64,000 nt of DNA from Pararhizobium capsulatum DSM 1112 (GCF_030814475.1 NZ_JAUSVF010000001.1:951001-1015000); one strand, 5' to 3'. Positions 1 through 7,652 are shown, numbered from the stretch's first letter. Notes: generated by a model from the letters alone, not told the origin. Numbers and translations are program-made.

Positions 1-2
1 AT

Positions 3-233
3 TTCTGCAAATCACACGAAATTCCACTTAAGTTAAATCAATGCGTTAGCGTAGGCTTTGCAAACCGCCAAGACGGAGTCCATGCCGCCGCGTTGTGGCT
101 TCATCAGCATCGCTCTTCCCTGACGCGAGCTGCGATCCCGACGCTTCGCGAACGCTTCCAGCTCACCATTCTGGAAGCCATTGAGGCCTCTAAGCAGGCC
201 CACGGTCTCGCATACGGTGGCAACAATGAGTAA
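3..233 (+). CDS. Hypothetical element protein, 5' end outside window
   Basis: An open frame runs without a stop from the first bases of the window to TAA at 231-233, giving at least 76 residues. No ATG or GTG is present in the visible part, so the start lies to the left. The C-terminal half (ending in SKQAHGLAYGGNNE) has a charged segment TRAAIPTLRERFQLTILEAIEA that looks like a compact helical regulator domain. I do not recognise a named family. The stop overlaps the next gene's start (ATGAGTAA at 226-233), so the two are probably translated together. Confidence 0.55.
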   Translation, partial: FCKSHEIPLKLNQCVSVGFANRQDGVHAAALWLHQHRSSLTRAAIPTLRERFQLTILEAIEASKQAHGLAYGGNNE

Positions 234-960
234 GGTGACGACGCTTAATTTCTTCGTTGCCCTCCCTGGCCGTGTGCTTTCAGACGACGATCTTACGGCC
301 CTCGATTTCCGCGTTCTCGGAGTCGTTGCAGCTCACGACCGTATGGGGCGAAATGGGCAATGCTGCTGGGCTGGACAAAAGAAACTTGCAGCCATGGTCA
401 AATGTGACCCGACACGCCTCAGTAATTCTCTCTCGAAATTGGTCAATAGAAAATATCTACAGGAACTACGCGACGAGAACGACAAGCGCCGAAAGGGTTT
501 CCGCGTCATCTACGTTGCTGACAAGGATGCAGCCGCTATCGGCTCCAAGGTCAGAGATAGGTTGCCGGACGGCAATGTAAATTCTGCGTCAGATAGATTG
601 CCGGACGGCAATGCAAGTGGACCAGATAGATTGCCGAATAGTCACCTAAATGGCAACACAGAAGTGATGAAAGGCAAAATAAATCAAGCACTTAAGTCGG
701 CCATGCCAAACCCTAATATATTCTGCGAAGCAGAACATATACCCCTGAAGGGTGGCTTTGGAGGGGGCAAAAAGCCGCCAGATCGAGTTCTTGCTGATCT
801 GCTTGGGAACGGGGACAGCGGCGCAGGATGGAACATGCTTACCCAACTACCCGACGAAGTGCTGCACCATCTGCGTGAGCGCTATGCGGCTGGCGACCTC
901 GACCCCGGCGACCTCTTGCAGGCGCGGGACGCAATCCGAAAGGCGGCGAATTATGGCTGA
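226..960 (+). CDS. Winged-helix replication-initiator-like protein
   Basis: A 244-residue protein. Residues about 15-110 look like the helix-turn-helix/winged-helix domain found in phage replication-organiser and RepA-like proteins (LTALDFRVLGVVAAHDRMG, then a recognition-helix-like TRLSNSLSKLVNRKYL). The middle carries three spaced copies of a DRLPDGN-like heptapeptide, encoded by the DNA repeats at 555-641. The C-terminal part has an acidic helical segment. The ATG at 226 overlaps the previous stop; an upstream TTG at 181 is in frame but unlikely. By position and the embedded repeats it is the candidate replication initiator of the element, comparable in layout to the lambda O gene, which contains its own origin. 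The family assignment is inference; a transcriptional regulator is the alternative. Confidence 0.6.
   Translation: MSKVTTLNFFVALPGRVLSDDDLTALDFRVLGVVAAHDRMGRNGQCCWAGQKKLAAMVKCDPTRLSNSLSKLVNRKYLQELRDENDKRRKGFRVIYVADKDAAAIGSKVRDRLPDGNVNSASDRLPDGNASGPDRLPNSHLNGNTEVMKGKINQALKSAMPNPNIFCEAEHIPLKGGFGGGKKPPDRVLADLLGNGDSGAGWNMLTQLPDEVLHHLRERYAAGDLDPGDLLQARDAIRKAANYG
555..641 (+). repeat. Iteron-like direct repeats inside the rep-like gene
   Basis: Three direct repeats begin at 555, 591 and 624 (spacing 36 and 33 bp). The first two share AGATAG(A/G)TTGCCGGACGGCAATG; the third keeps AGATAGATTGCCG and then diverges. The core of the second copy, ATTGCCG-GA-CGGCAAT, is a perfect inverted repeat, and that of the first differs by one base. 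An A/T-rich stretch (about 655-720) follows directly. Iterons plus an A/T-rich segment inside an initiator gene is a classical phage origin layout. Confidence 0.6.
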
Positions 961-1285
961 CTGGCCGTACAACACCAGCGCCTGGCGTAAGCTGCGGTTG
1001 GTCAAGCTTGCCACTGATCCAGCCTGCTATGCGTGCAAGCTGCGCGGTCAGGCGAAGCTTGCCGTCGCTGTTGACCATGTGAAGTCGATCAAGGCGGGCG
1101 GCGACCCGTTCCCTCCCTTGTCTGGTCTCATGAGCCTTTGCGAGCGCTGCCACAACGAGAAGACGAGTGCTGTTGATCGACAGGATCGGGCAGGCTCCGG
1201 CCGGCGCTTCAAGGGGTTCGACCTCAATGGAAACCCGATTGATCCGGCTGACGACTGGCACGCGAGAAATGGCAATCCGGAATAA
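953..1285 (+). CDS. HNH endonuclease
   Basis: A 110-residue HNH nuclease of the kind that sits beside terminase genes in HK97-type phages and helps cut packaged DNA at cos. Visible features are a zinc-binding CYAC pair (about residues 23-26), the catalytic His in VDHVKSI (about 41-47), and a second CERC pair followed by HNEKT (about 62-70) that completes the HNH fold. The ATG at 953 overlaps the end of the upstream gene (stop 958-960). In related phages a small-terminase gene usually follows; here the next gene is the large terminase, after a gap of 136 bp. Confidence 0.85.
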   Translation: MADWPYNTSAWRKLRLVKLATDPACYACKLRGQAKLAVAVDHVKSIKAGGDPFPPLSGLMSLCERCHNEKTSAVDRQDRAGSGRRFKGFDLNGNPIDPADDWHARNGNPE

Positions 1286-1286
1286 T

Positions 1287-1350
1287 GTTCTAGGGTAGGG
1301 GGCAAGAATCACCAGAACGGCTCTAGGCAAGACCGACGTCCCCCAACAAA
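1287..1350 (+). other. Candidate cos / packaging site
   Basis: The segment between the HNH and terminase genes has a G-run half (CTAGGGTAGGGGGC at 1290-1303), a middle block, and a C-run half (GACGTCCCCCAAC, about 1334-1346) followed by an A/T-rich tail. This is the layout seen at the same position, just downstream of HNH, in many cos-type HK97-like phages. No ORF of useful size fills the gap. Assignment as cos is inference from position and composition. Confidence 0.4.
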
Positions 1351-1421
1351 ATATACTTAGTTTCAGGTTTTCTGGAATGAGATTCTAAAAGTGAAGAATG
1401 GAGACCCGCAAGGGCGACGAT

Positions 1422-3047
1422 ATGGCAACACGGGGCATAGGAGCAAAGGCGCTTTCGGAGCGCGGCAAGATCGCCATACGACCGACGATGCCATGGGATG
1501 TGCCGGGGATGTCGCGCGCCGAGCGAGTGATTGCCTTTCTTGAAGACCTGCCGATCACAGCCGGCACGCTGGCTGGCACGACTATGAAAATTCGTACATG
1601 GCAACGTAAATTCCTCATGGCGGTCTATGCAGAAGATGCAGGCGGCGGGCGCCCGATCAGAACGGCGGTGCTTTCCATGGCGCGCAAGAACGGCAAGACG
1701 CAGCTTGCGGCCGGCCTGGCGCTCTGCCACCTGATGGGGCCGGAATCGGAACAGCGTGGCGAAGTCTATTCGGCCGCACTCACCCGTGACCAGGCGGCGA
1801 AGCTGTTTCAGGAAATGCGCGCAATTCTGACGGCACACTCGGAGCTTGATGACCGAGCAAACGTAATTCAGTTCAACAAGCAGATCGAGGTTCTAACGGG
1901 CGAGGGCGAGGGCTCGATCTATGCCGCGCTCTCCTCGGACGCGGGATCGAAAATGGGCCTTTCACCGAGCTTCGTCGTCTATGACGAACTGGGAAGCGCC
2001 CCGAATCGTGATCTGTTTGACGCGCTTGATACCGCGACCGGCGCACGCAAAAATCCGTTGATGATGTGCATTTCGACGCAAGCCGCGGCTGATCACCACG
2101 TCTTCTCCGAGCTGATCGACTATGGCGAGCGCGTGAACTCCGGAGACATCATTGATCCGAGCTTCCACCTGACGCTCTACGCTGCGCCACCGGACGCTGA
2201 TCCATGGAGCCGCGAGGCATGGGCGGCGGCTAACCCGGCTTTGGCCGACTTCCGGTCACTGGAGGATGTCGAGCGGCAGGCGTCACAGGCGCGGCTGGTG
2301 CCGTCGAAGGAAAGCGCGTTTCGAAACCTGATGCTCAATCAGCGCGTCTCTGCCGCCTCTCGCTTCATTCACAAGGCGGAATGGGACCGCTGCAACGCTG
2401 CGCCAGAGCTTGCCGCGCTGGCTGGCCGGGAATGCTATGCCGGGCTTGACCTTTCCGGCTCTCGTGACCTGACAGCTTTTGTCCTGGCATTCCCCGGCGA
2501 GGGCCGCAGCTTCGATATCGTCTGCCAGTTTTTCATGCCGGAGGCGAACATTGTCGATCGGTCGAACGAGGATCGCGTGCCTTACGATTTGTGGGCGCGG
2601 CAGGGCCATATCACGCTCATTCCCGGCTCGACCATCGATCCCGGCTTCGTGGCGCAGGCCGTCATGCAGGCGGCGCAGACATACAGCCTGCAGACCGTCG
2701 CCTATGACAGATGGAGAATCGAGGATCTGAAACGAGAGCTGGGCCTGTTCGGCGGCAACGTGCCGCTGGAGCCGTTCGGGCAGGGCTTCAAGGACATGTC
2801 TCCTGCTGTCGATATGCTGGAGCGTAGCGTGGCCGAAAAGCTCCTTCGGCACGGCGGCAATCCCGTGCTAAATATGTGCGCCTCGAATGCGGTCATCACG
2901 CGCGATCCGGCTGGGAGCCGGAAGCTCGACAAGAGCAAAGCCACCGGCCGCATTGACGGCCTGGTGGCCTTGGCAATGGCTTTGCAGGTCTCAGGGCGAC
3001 ATGAGCCGGATGCGATGCCTTCCTGCCTGCTGGAGCTGATGGATTAG
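1422..3047 (+). CDS. Phage terminase large subunit
   Basis: This is the packaging motor ATPase and nuclease of a HK97-type phage head, 541 residues from ATG 1422 (preceded by AAGGG). An in-frame ATG at 1398 would add eight residues. The Walker A-type loop is SMARKNGKTQ (about residues 85-94) and Walker B with the catalytic acid is FVVYDELG (about 184-191). The C-terminal RNase H-like nuclease begins at YAGLDLSGSRDLTAF (about 340-355), with its first metal-binding Asp. The length is normal and the frame is intact. It follows the HNH gene directly; the small subunit normally found upstream is absent from this stretch. Confidence 0.93.
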   Translation: MATRGIGAKALSERGKIAIRPTMPWDVPGMSRAERVIAFLEDLPITAGTLAGTTMKIRTWQRKFLMAVYAEDAGGGRPIRTAVLSMARKNGKTQLAAGLALCHLMGPESEQRGEVYSAALTRDQAAKLFQEMRAILTAHSELDDRANVIQFNKQIEVLTGEGEGSIYAALSSDAGSKMGLSPSFVVYDELGSAPNRDLFDALDTATGARKNPLMMCISTQAAADHHVFSELIDYGERVNSGDIIDPSFHLTLYAAPPDADPWSREAWAAANPALADFRSLEDVERQASQARLVPSKESAFRNLMLNQRVSAASRFIHKAEWDRCNAAPELAALAGRECYAGLDLSGSRDLTAFVLAFPGEGRSFDIVCQFFMPEANIVDRSNEDRVPYDLWARQGHITLIPGSTIDPGFVAQAVMQAAQTYSLQTVAYDRWRIEDLKRELGLFGGNVPLEPFGQGFKDMSPAVDMLERSVAEKLLRHGGNPVLNMCASNAVITRDPAGSRKLDKSKATGRIDGLVALAMALQVSGRHEPDAMPSCLLELMD

Positions 3048-3148
3048 AGTCTCAATCCATCCCGAATAACGTTCCAGATGGGAACGTTTAAATGGCCTCA
3101 TCTGGATTTCAAGCAGGCCCGAAAACCTTCCAGGTGGAAAGAGTTTCG

Positions 3149-3379
3149 CTACGTGGTTTTCTTGAGCCGGACGCCTGGCCCTTCGCCGTTCTCTGCCACG
3201 AAAATCATGCCTGCCCGTTCAAGCGCCCTTTGGATGGCCTCCAGAACATCAGGTGTTCCCGCATACCGCTCATTTTCGAAGTTATTGACCGTGTTTCTAT
3301 GCACGTTAGCGGCTCTTGCAAGGTCTTCTAACGACCATTTCAACGCGGCGCGTGCCATTCTCACTTGTGCAGGCTTCAC
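3149..3379 (-). CDS. Xre-family helix-turn-helix regulator
   Basis: A 76-residue single-domain DNA-binding protein, the only minus-strand gene of the element. The HTH spans about residues 4-60, with the typical start AQVRMARAALKWSLEDLA and a recognition helix in VHRNTVNNFE. The GTG at 3379 is preferred because family members start two or three residues before the AQ.R.AR motif; an internal ATG at 3358 would remove it. It is transcribed divergently from the small-gene cluster starting at 3458. Repeated CACAAGTGC motifs lie in and just upstream of its start, so it probably represses itself and the right operon. Confidence 0.85.
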   Translation of the reverse strand: MKPAQVRMARAALKWSLEDLARAANVHRNTVNNFENERYAGTPDVLEAIQRALERAGMIFVAENGEGPGVRLKKTT

Positions 3380-3438
3380 AAGACCAGTTCCCTATGCTAA
3401 ATGCACAAGTGCAATAATCACAAGTGCGATTTGCACAA
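3362..3438. promoter_or_regulatory. Operator-like repeats between xre and the plus-strand operon
   Basis: The motif CACAAGTGC or its complement occurs several times: CACTTGTGC at 3362-3370, GCACAAGTGC at 3403-3412, TCACAAGTGCG at 3418-3428 and TTGCACAA at 3431-3438. The GCAC-AA-GTGC form is a short inverted repeat. The cluster sits in the divergent promoter region of the Xre gene and the next operon, as expected of repressor operators. Which protein binds is inferred. Confidence 0.6.
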
Positions 3439-3457
3439 ACTAACACGAGGCAACGCG

Positions 3458-3745
3458 ATGGGATACCGTTTTCGCGAACAGGACAACTACGTCCGCATTG
3501 TCGAGCTGACGCCGGCGATGCGGAAGCAAATCGAGAATACGATTGAGCACCTGCTTTCTGTGCTCGACCACTTCGACGGTGACGAAAACCTTGAATGGGA
3601 TGACGCGGGGGAAAACGACGGCGATGAAGAATCTTCTCTCACCTGGTTCGCACGCGAGACGGTAGCGCGACCGACGCTTGCGGAGGCTGGCCGAAAAACC
3701 CATCCCAATTTTCGACAACCGGGAGCTACCCATGCCGAACACTGA
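3458..3745 (+). CDS. Hypothetical element protein
   Basis: A 95-residue protein beginning MGYRFREQDNYVRIVEL, preceded by CACGAGGCAACGCG, which supplies a GAGG ribosome site. The middle is strongly acidic (a stretch of Asp/Glu about residues 35-60). I recognise no family. It is the first gene downstream of the operator repeats and overlaps the next gene by 14 bp, so it is probably co-translated with it. Confidence 0.55.
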   Translation: MGYRFREQDNYVRIVELTPAMRKQIENTIEHLLSVLDHFDGDENLEWDDAGENDGDEESSLTWFARETVARPTLAEAGRKTHPNFRQPGATHAEH

Positions 3746-3998
3746 TGTTCCGGCCGCCGCCGAACGGATGCCCAATAATGACACCCTCGCCGATGTGCAG
3801 GCTGAAGTCTGGCGCTTGTTTCACCTGCTAGCCACCATTTCGGATTTGATCATGGAATTTCCCCTCGCGTGCGATGATAGGAGCGAAGCAGAGCTTGATA
3901 GGATCAATGCGCTTGCCTTGATCGCACGAGACCGCGCCCGGAGCCTCGGCCTCGATATCGATCAGAACTTCCGTGCAATCGAGCGGAGGGCGGGATGA
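3732..3998 (+). CDS. Hypothetical element protein
   Basis: An 88-residue helical protein (MPNTDVPAAAERM...) whose start lies inside the end of the preceding gene. Its middle (VQAEVWRLFHLLATISDLIMEF) is amphipathic and its C-terminus basic. No family is recognised. Its stop overlaps the next ATG as ATGA at 3995-3998, the first of three such junctions in this cluster, which supports it as a real coupled gene. Confidence 0.55.
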   Translation: MPNTDVPAAAERMPNNDTLADVQAEVWRLFHLLATISDLIMEFPLACDDRSEAELDRINALALIARDRARSLGLDIDQNFRAIERRAG

Positions 3999-4096
3999 CA
4001 GCCAGCCGCCTCCTCCTTCTCGATAAAATCCACGATCTCCGAGATTTGCTTGGCCTCAACGACATAGGGAACAGCGCGAGGCATGAAGTACGATGA
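3995..4096 (+). CDS. Tiny ORF in the ATGA-coupled cluster
   Basis: A 33-codon ORF (MTASRLLLLDKIHDLRDLL...) with its start overlapping the previous stop (ATGA 3995-3998) and its stop overlapping the next start (ATGA 4093-4096). The upstream GAGCGGAGGGCGGG provides a good ribosome site. The peptide is leucine-rich and helical; function unknown. Support is positional only. Confidence 0.35.
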   Translation: MTASRLLLLDKIHDLRDLLGLNDIGNSARHEVR

Positions 4097-4338
4097 TCTG
4101 GGGTAGGTGCGAATTCAGTTCGCTGTCGTTCCAGCAGAAGCAGGCTTTTCTTGTAATTTGTGACTGCCTTAAGTGCCAGGACGGCGCTTCTTGTCTTCTG
4201 GCGAAGAGAATAATTGATGGCCAGATCGGCCCCCTAGAGCTTTCTAAAGCCCCTCTGCTGTCTTCTGTCCTGCAATGTCAGACTGACCGTTTCCATTCAA
4301 AGCGGGCTGTGCCGGCCCTAGAGGCGGCGGCGGGATGA
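4093..4338 (+). CDS. Small cysteine-containing hypothetical protein
   Basis: 81 residues with a cysteine-rich centre (CDCLKCQDGASC, about residues 23-34) that could bind a metal. Both ends overlap neighbours by ATGA (4093-4096 and 4335-4338), which argues it is translated, although composition is less typical of the host than in the head genes. No family recognised. Confidence 0.35.
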   Translation: MIWGRCEFSSLSFQQKQAFLVICDCLKCQDGASCLLAKRIIDGQIGPLELSKAPLLSSVLQCQTDRFHSKRAVPALEAAAG

Positions 4339-4526
4339 TCGATCTTATGCTCACGGCCGGCATTGCTTTCGCGTTCGGCTTCCTTCTCGGTGACCTGCGC
4401 GGCGTGAAGCAGGCGAACATCATCCTCGACCAGAATCTTCGCGATCTGTTCAAGGTAATTGGCGACGACAGGCCAATGCCGACCGACAGCGAGGATTCTG
4501 AGCCAATGCGGCCGACCTTACATTGA
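4335..4526 (+). CDS. Small membrane protein
   Basis: A 63-residue protein starting MIDLMLTAGIAFAFGFLLGD, a single hydrophobic segment (about residues 4-20), followed by a charged cytoplasmic-type tail. The GGCGGCGGCGGG upstream gives a ribosome site and the start overlaps the previous stop. Function unknown. In a satellite it could be an accessory or interference peptide, but nothing in the sequence shows this. Confidence 0.45.
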   Translation: MIDLMLTAGIAFAFGFLLGDLRGVKQANIILDQNLRDLFKVIGDDRPMPTDSEDSEPMRPTLH

Positions 4527-4621
4527 AATTCGGGAAAATGCCTCACGTGAGCACAAATATCCTTGACTGATTGACCTCAAAAGAGCACATTTGTATTAGT
4601 TTCTCAACTGAGGCCGGATAT

Positions 4622-5239
4622 ATGAACGCCACCTTGTCGAAAAAGCTTCGGTTCTCCGATGTAGTTTATGCCATCGGCTCAACACCGAAAGCTGTCCGTT
4701 TGTGGTTGCAGCGCGGCCTTGTTGAAATCCATACGCCGAAGCTTATAGGCGGCGGCTGGACCGAATACAGCTTCCTCGATATTGCGATCCTAGCCCTTGT
4801 GCGCTCGCTGGTGAATTTCGGCGTGGACGTGCCCACGGCAGGCGGGATCGCCAACACCATCATGAGCGATCATTTCTTCCCGATGCACAAAATTGCGGAG
4901 CTCGACGATGGTGATATGCCGGTCGGATCGCTGGCGATGATGTGGGGTGGCCACCGGCTCTACCTTCACCGCGATGGTGATCAGTGGCACATGAAGCTGG
5001 TTGCGCTGTGGGAAAGCGACTTGGACCGGAAAAAGATGATTGCCAAGGACTTTCCGGATCGTGCGTCGCCCGGAGATGCGGAGTTTGACCCTGCACTTCC
5101 CAGTGGGGTCGCCACTCTTCGGCGCGAGCATGAGCCTGCACCCGTATATATTTCAATCGACGTTGCAAGCGTCCTTCGCACTGCCTTCGAACGCGCTAAC
5201 GAGAGTGTGACGTATGGCGGCGAGGATGACGCCAAATGA
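4622..5239 (+). CDS. MerR-like helix-turn-helix regulator
   Basis: A 205-residue protein whose N-terminal 75 residues resemble a MerR-type winged helix (LRFSDVVYAIGSTPKAVRLWLQ..., then a GGGWTEYSFLDIAILALVR turn and helix). The C-terminal 120 residues have no familiar effector domain. The ATG at 4622 follows GAGGCCGGATAT. It sits alone between the tiny-gene cluster and the capsid operon, so it may activate capsid genes or act as an AlpA-like switch; that is inference. Its stop overlaps the next ORF as ATGA (5236-5239). Confidence 0.65.
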   Translation: MNATLSKKLRFSDVVYAIGSTPKAVRLWLQRGLVEIHTPKLIGGGWTEYSFLDIAILALVRSLVNFGVDVPTAGGIANTIMSDHFFPMHKIAELDDGDMPVGSLAMMWGGHRLYLHRDGDQWHMKLVALWESDLDRKKMIAKDFPDRASPGDAEFDPALPSGVATLRREHEPAPVYISIDVASVLRTAFERANESVTYGGEDDAK

Positions 5240-5397
5240 TTTCCGCAATCCACCTCGACCCCAACGGCTGCGTATGGCCTGTCGTCTCGCCTGGGGAAGG
5301 TGGTGCATCCGTTGCGCACGGATGCAAGCGCGCATGGCGAGACGACACCCTTTCGCGCCAGGAGCGGCGTTCCGCTCTTGGCGCATTCGACGAGTAG
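5236..5397 (+). CDS. Small hypothetical protein before the capsid gene
   Basis: A 53-codon ORF (MISAIHLDPNGCVWPVVSP...) overlapping the previous stop as ATGA. The encoded peptide is mixed polar and no family is recognised. A longer arginine-rich frame (5214-5546) overlaps it; the ATGA coupling makes this one the better choice, but neither is certain. The following 200 bp (5398-5598) hold only the leader of the capsid gene. Confidence 0.35.
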   Translation: MISAIHLDPNGCVWPVVSPGEGGASVAHGCKRAWRDDTLSRQERRSALGAFDE

Positions 5398-5598
5398 ACA
5401 AGCTTCCCCGTGCCATCAAGCAACGGCTCCGCCAGCGGGCCGAGACGAAAGTTGGAAAGTGCCTCTCTGGAGGCGCGGGGTGTCCCAAAGGACCAGACAA
5501 GGGGCACAGGCTGGCGATTTTTCTGAAACTGTTCCGATCCCTCTAACCGACTACCGCTTGATTTCCTCCGGACGGCCATCAACCCAACGGAGTTACCC

Positions 5599-6837
5599 AT
5601 GAAAAAGCTTATCGAATTGCGCGAAAAGCGTGCCGCCAAGATGGCCGAAATGCGCACCCTCCATCAGAAGGACAAGATGGAGGACAACGAAATGCAGCGC
5701 TTCACAGCGCTGGAAACCGAAGTCACCGACATTGCCGGGCAGATTTCCCGCGAGGAGCGCTTTGCCGCTCTCGAGCGTGAAGAACAACGCGGCGAAACGG
5801 TCAGCGGTGGCGAGCTTGACCGCGAGTTGCGCAACTATTCGTTGGCGTCGGCCATCAATGGGGCACTCACCGGCCGTTTGACCGGCCGTGAAGCGGAAGT
5901 CGATCAGGAATTGAAGCGCGGCCGGGAAAGCCGCTCTGGCGCTTCCGGCATCCACCTGGCTGTACCTTCTCAAATCCTGCTTGGCGGCATCGAACAGCGC
6001 AGCCAGACGGTCGGTACGCCGTCGGCGGGCGGCTACACGGTCGCCACGAACCTCGCGGCAGTTGCCGATCGCTTCCGGCCCGCACTCAAAGTCGAGAGCA
6101 TGGGGGCGACCGTGCTCCGCGGCCTGACCGGCTTCCTCGACCTGCCGAACCTCGCGACGAGCGGCACGGCAAGCTGGGTCGCGGAGGACGGAAATGCCAC
6201 CCGCTCCGCCGCAACCTTCGACAAGGTGTCCATGGCTCCGAAGACGGTCACGGCCGAATATGGCCTCTCCCGTCGCCTCATGCTCCAGTCCAATACCGCC
6301 ATCGAAGACTTACTGCGGCGTGATCTGGGCTTCCTGCTGGCACAGGCACTCGATGCAGCGGCAATCAAAGGCAGCGGCGTTGCTCCGATCCCGCTGGGCA
6401 TCCTGCACACGGTTGGCGTCGCGATGGTAACGACGGAAACCGCATTCTCCGATACCACGGCGAACCTGATTTCCGAACTGGAGCTGGACGACGTGACCGG
6501 AACGGCAGCCTTCCTGACCAATCCCACGGTCATGAAGACGGTTCGCAAGATCAAGGATGCGGATGAGCACGTCATCTCCGCCGCCGAGCTGTTCCACGAT
6601 GGCCGCGTCGAGGTCTCGACGCAGGTACCGATGGATATCGGTGTAACTACTGACAAGTCCGCGTTGATCTACGGCCAGTGGAGCGAGTTGTACCTGGGTT
6701 ATTGGAGCGCGGTAGATATCCTGATCAACCCGTACCACCCCGACGTTGCTTCGAACGGCGGCGCTCTTCTCCATGCCTTCCTCGATGCCGACGTTGCTGT
6801 GCGTCATCCCAAGGCATTCGCCTACGCGGAGATTTGA
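5599..6837 (+). CDS. Phage major capsid protein, HK97 fold
   Basis: The major head protein, 412 residues, normal length. Residues about 1-105 form the charged coiled-coil scaffold (delta) domain (MKKLIELREKRAAKMAEM...) that the prohead protease removes. The shell domain follows (GTPSAGGYTVATNLAA... to the C-terminal PYHPDVASNGGALLHAF...DVAVRHPKAFAYAEI), with the pattern typical of the family. The start follows GGAGTTACCC. It is first in the tightly packed head operon, ahead of connector, protease and portal, whereas in HK97 it comes after them. Confidence 0.95.
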   Translation: MKKLIELREKRAAKMAEMRTLHQKDKMEDNEMQRFTALETEVTDIAGQISREERFAALEREEQRGETVSGGELDRELRNYSLASAINGALTGRLTGREAEVDQELKRGRESRSGASGIHLAVPSQILLGGIEQRSQTVGTPSAGGYTVATNLAAVADRFRPALKVESMGATVLRGLTGFLDLPNLATSGTASWVAEDGNATRSAATFDKVSMAPKTVTAEYGLSRRLMLQSNTAIEDLLRRDLGFLLAQALDAAAIKGSGVAPIPLGILHTVGVAMVTTETAFSDTTANLISELELDDVTGTAAFLTNPTVMKTVRKIKDADEHVISAAELFHDGRVEVSTQVPMDIGVTTDKSALIYGQWSELYLGYWSAVDILINPYHPDVASNGGALLHAFLDADVAVRHPKAFAYAEI

Positions 6838-6840
6838 GCC

Positions 6841-7119
6841 ATGATTTCGCTCGATGACGCAAAGGCTCAACTCCGCGTTGACTTTAACGACGACGACGCG
6901 AGCATCGAGCGGTATATCGCTGCTGCGGCCGCGCACCTGCGGAGGATCGGCGTCGATGTGGACGCCGATCCTCCCTCAGAAGATATCGATGTGGCCATGC
7001 TGCTGCTTGTCGGCCATTTCTATGGAAATCGTGAGGCAACAACCATCGGCGTCTCCGTCGAAATTACCCCATTGGGTCTTGACCGGCTGATTGCCCCTCA
7101 CCGGGAGCACGGAATATGA
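6841..7119 (+). CDS. Head-tail connector (gp6-like)
   Basis: A 92-residue helical protein of the HK97 gp6 type, which forms the ring below the portal to which the neck and tail attach. The N-terminal ISLDDAKAQLRVDFNDDD, the AAAAHLRRIG helix and the LLVGHFYGNREA helix are typical of the family. It starts 3 bp after the capsid stop and overlaps the protease by ATGA (7116-7119). With no tail genes in the element, this would be the docking surface for a tail supplied by another phage. Confidence 0.85.
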   Translation: MISLDDAKAQLRVDFNDDDASIERYIAAAAAHLRRIGVDVDADPPSEDIDVAMLLLVGHFYGNREATTIGVSVEITPLGLDRLIAPHREHGI

Positions 7120-7652
7120 CCAGCTTTGAAAAACGCGGCTTCGCCATCGAAGTCCGCGCAAAAGGCCGTCGCCTCGAAGGCTATGCGGCAATCTTTTCCA
7201 AGCCCGCCGACATTGGCGGGCGCTTTACCGAGACCATCGCGCCGGGGGCCTTCTCAGCCACACTTCGCACCAGGGCGGATGTGTTGGCACTGGTCGATCA
7301 TGATCCGGGTCGCGTGCTCGCCCGCACCCGTTCCGGCACGTTGAGGCTTTCGGAAGATAGCCGGGGGCTCGCCTTCGACCTCGATGTGCCGGATACGACA
7401 TCCGGCCGCGACGTGCTCGCTCTTGCCGAACGTGGTGACGTTGGCGGGATGAGTTTTGGCTTCACGGCGCTGGACGAGAAACGCGACGGCGACCGTCGCG
7501 AGCTACGCGCCGTCGAGCTTCACGAAATCTCTGCTGTGATGGCATGGCCCGCCTATGATGCCACGATCATCCAGGCCCGATCCCTTTTCCTTCCGTCGCC
7601 GTTCCGCTCCTACGCGGAACGCGCCTTGCGCCTCCTGGAGCTGTCCCAATGA
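7116..7652 (+). CDS. Phage prohead protease, HK97 family
   Basis: The 178-residue serine protease that trims the capsid scaffold domain during head maturation. Family motifs are RLEGYAAIFSKPADIGG near the N-terminus, the catalytic His in ALVDHDPGRVLART (about residue 49), the nucleophile Ser in GGMSFGF (about residue 112) and the ELHEISAVMAWPAYDAT block. Length is normal. It overlaps the connector and the portal genes by 4 bp each, showing a coupled head operon. Confidence 0.93.
   Translation: MTSFEKRGFAIEVRAKGRRLEGYAAIFSKPADIGGRFTETIAPGAFSATLRTRADVLALVDHDPGRVLARTRSGTLRLSEDSRGLAFDLDVPDTTSGRDVLALAERGDVGGMSFGFTALDEKRDGDRRELRAVELHEISAVMAWPAYDATIIQARSLFLPSPFRSYAERALRLLELSQ

Noticed and set aside
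1286..1421. A hidden small-terminase gene between HNH and TerL
   Set aside because: All frames in this 136-bp gap were too short for a TerS; the segment is better explained as packaging-site DNA.
5214..5546. Arginine-rich 110-codon frame overlapping the 53-codon ORF before the capsid gene
   Set aside because: Its start lies inside the upstream gene with no ribosome site, and its composition looks like an out-of-frame reading; the ATGA-coupled ORF is preferred, with low confidence.
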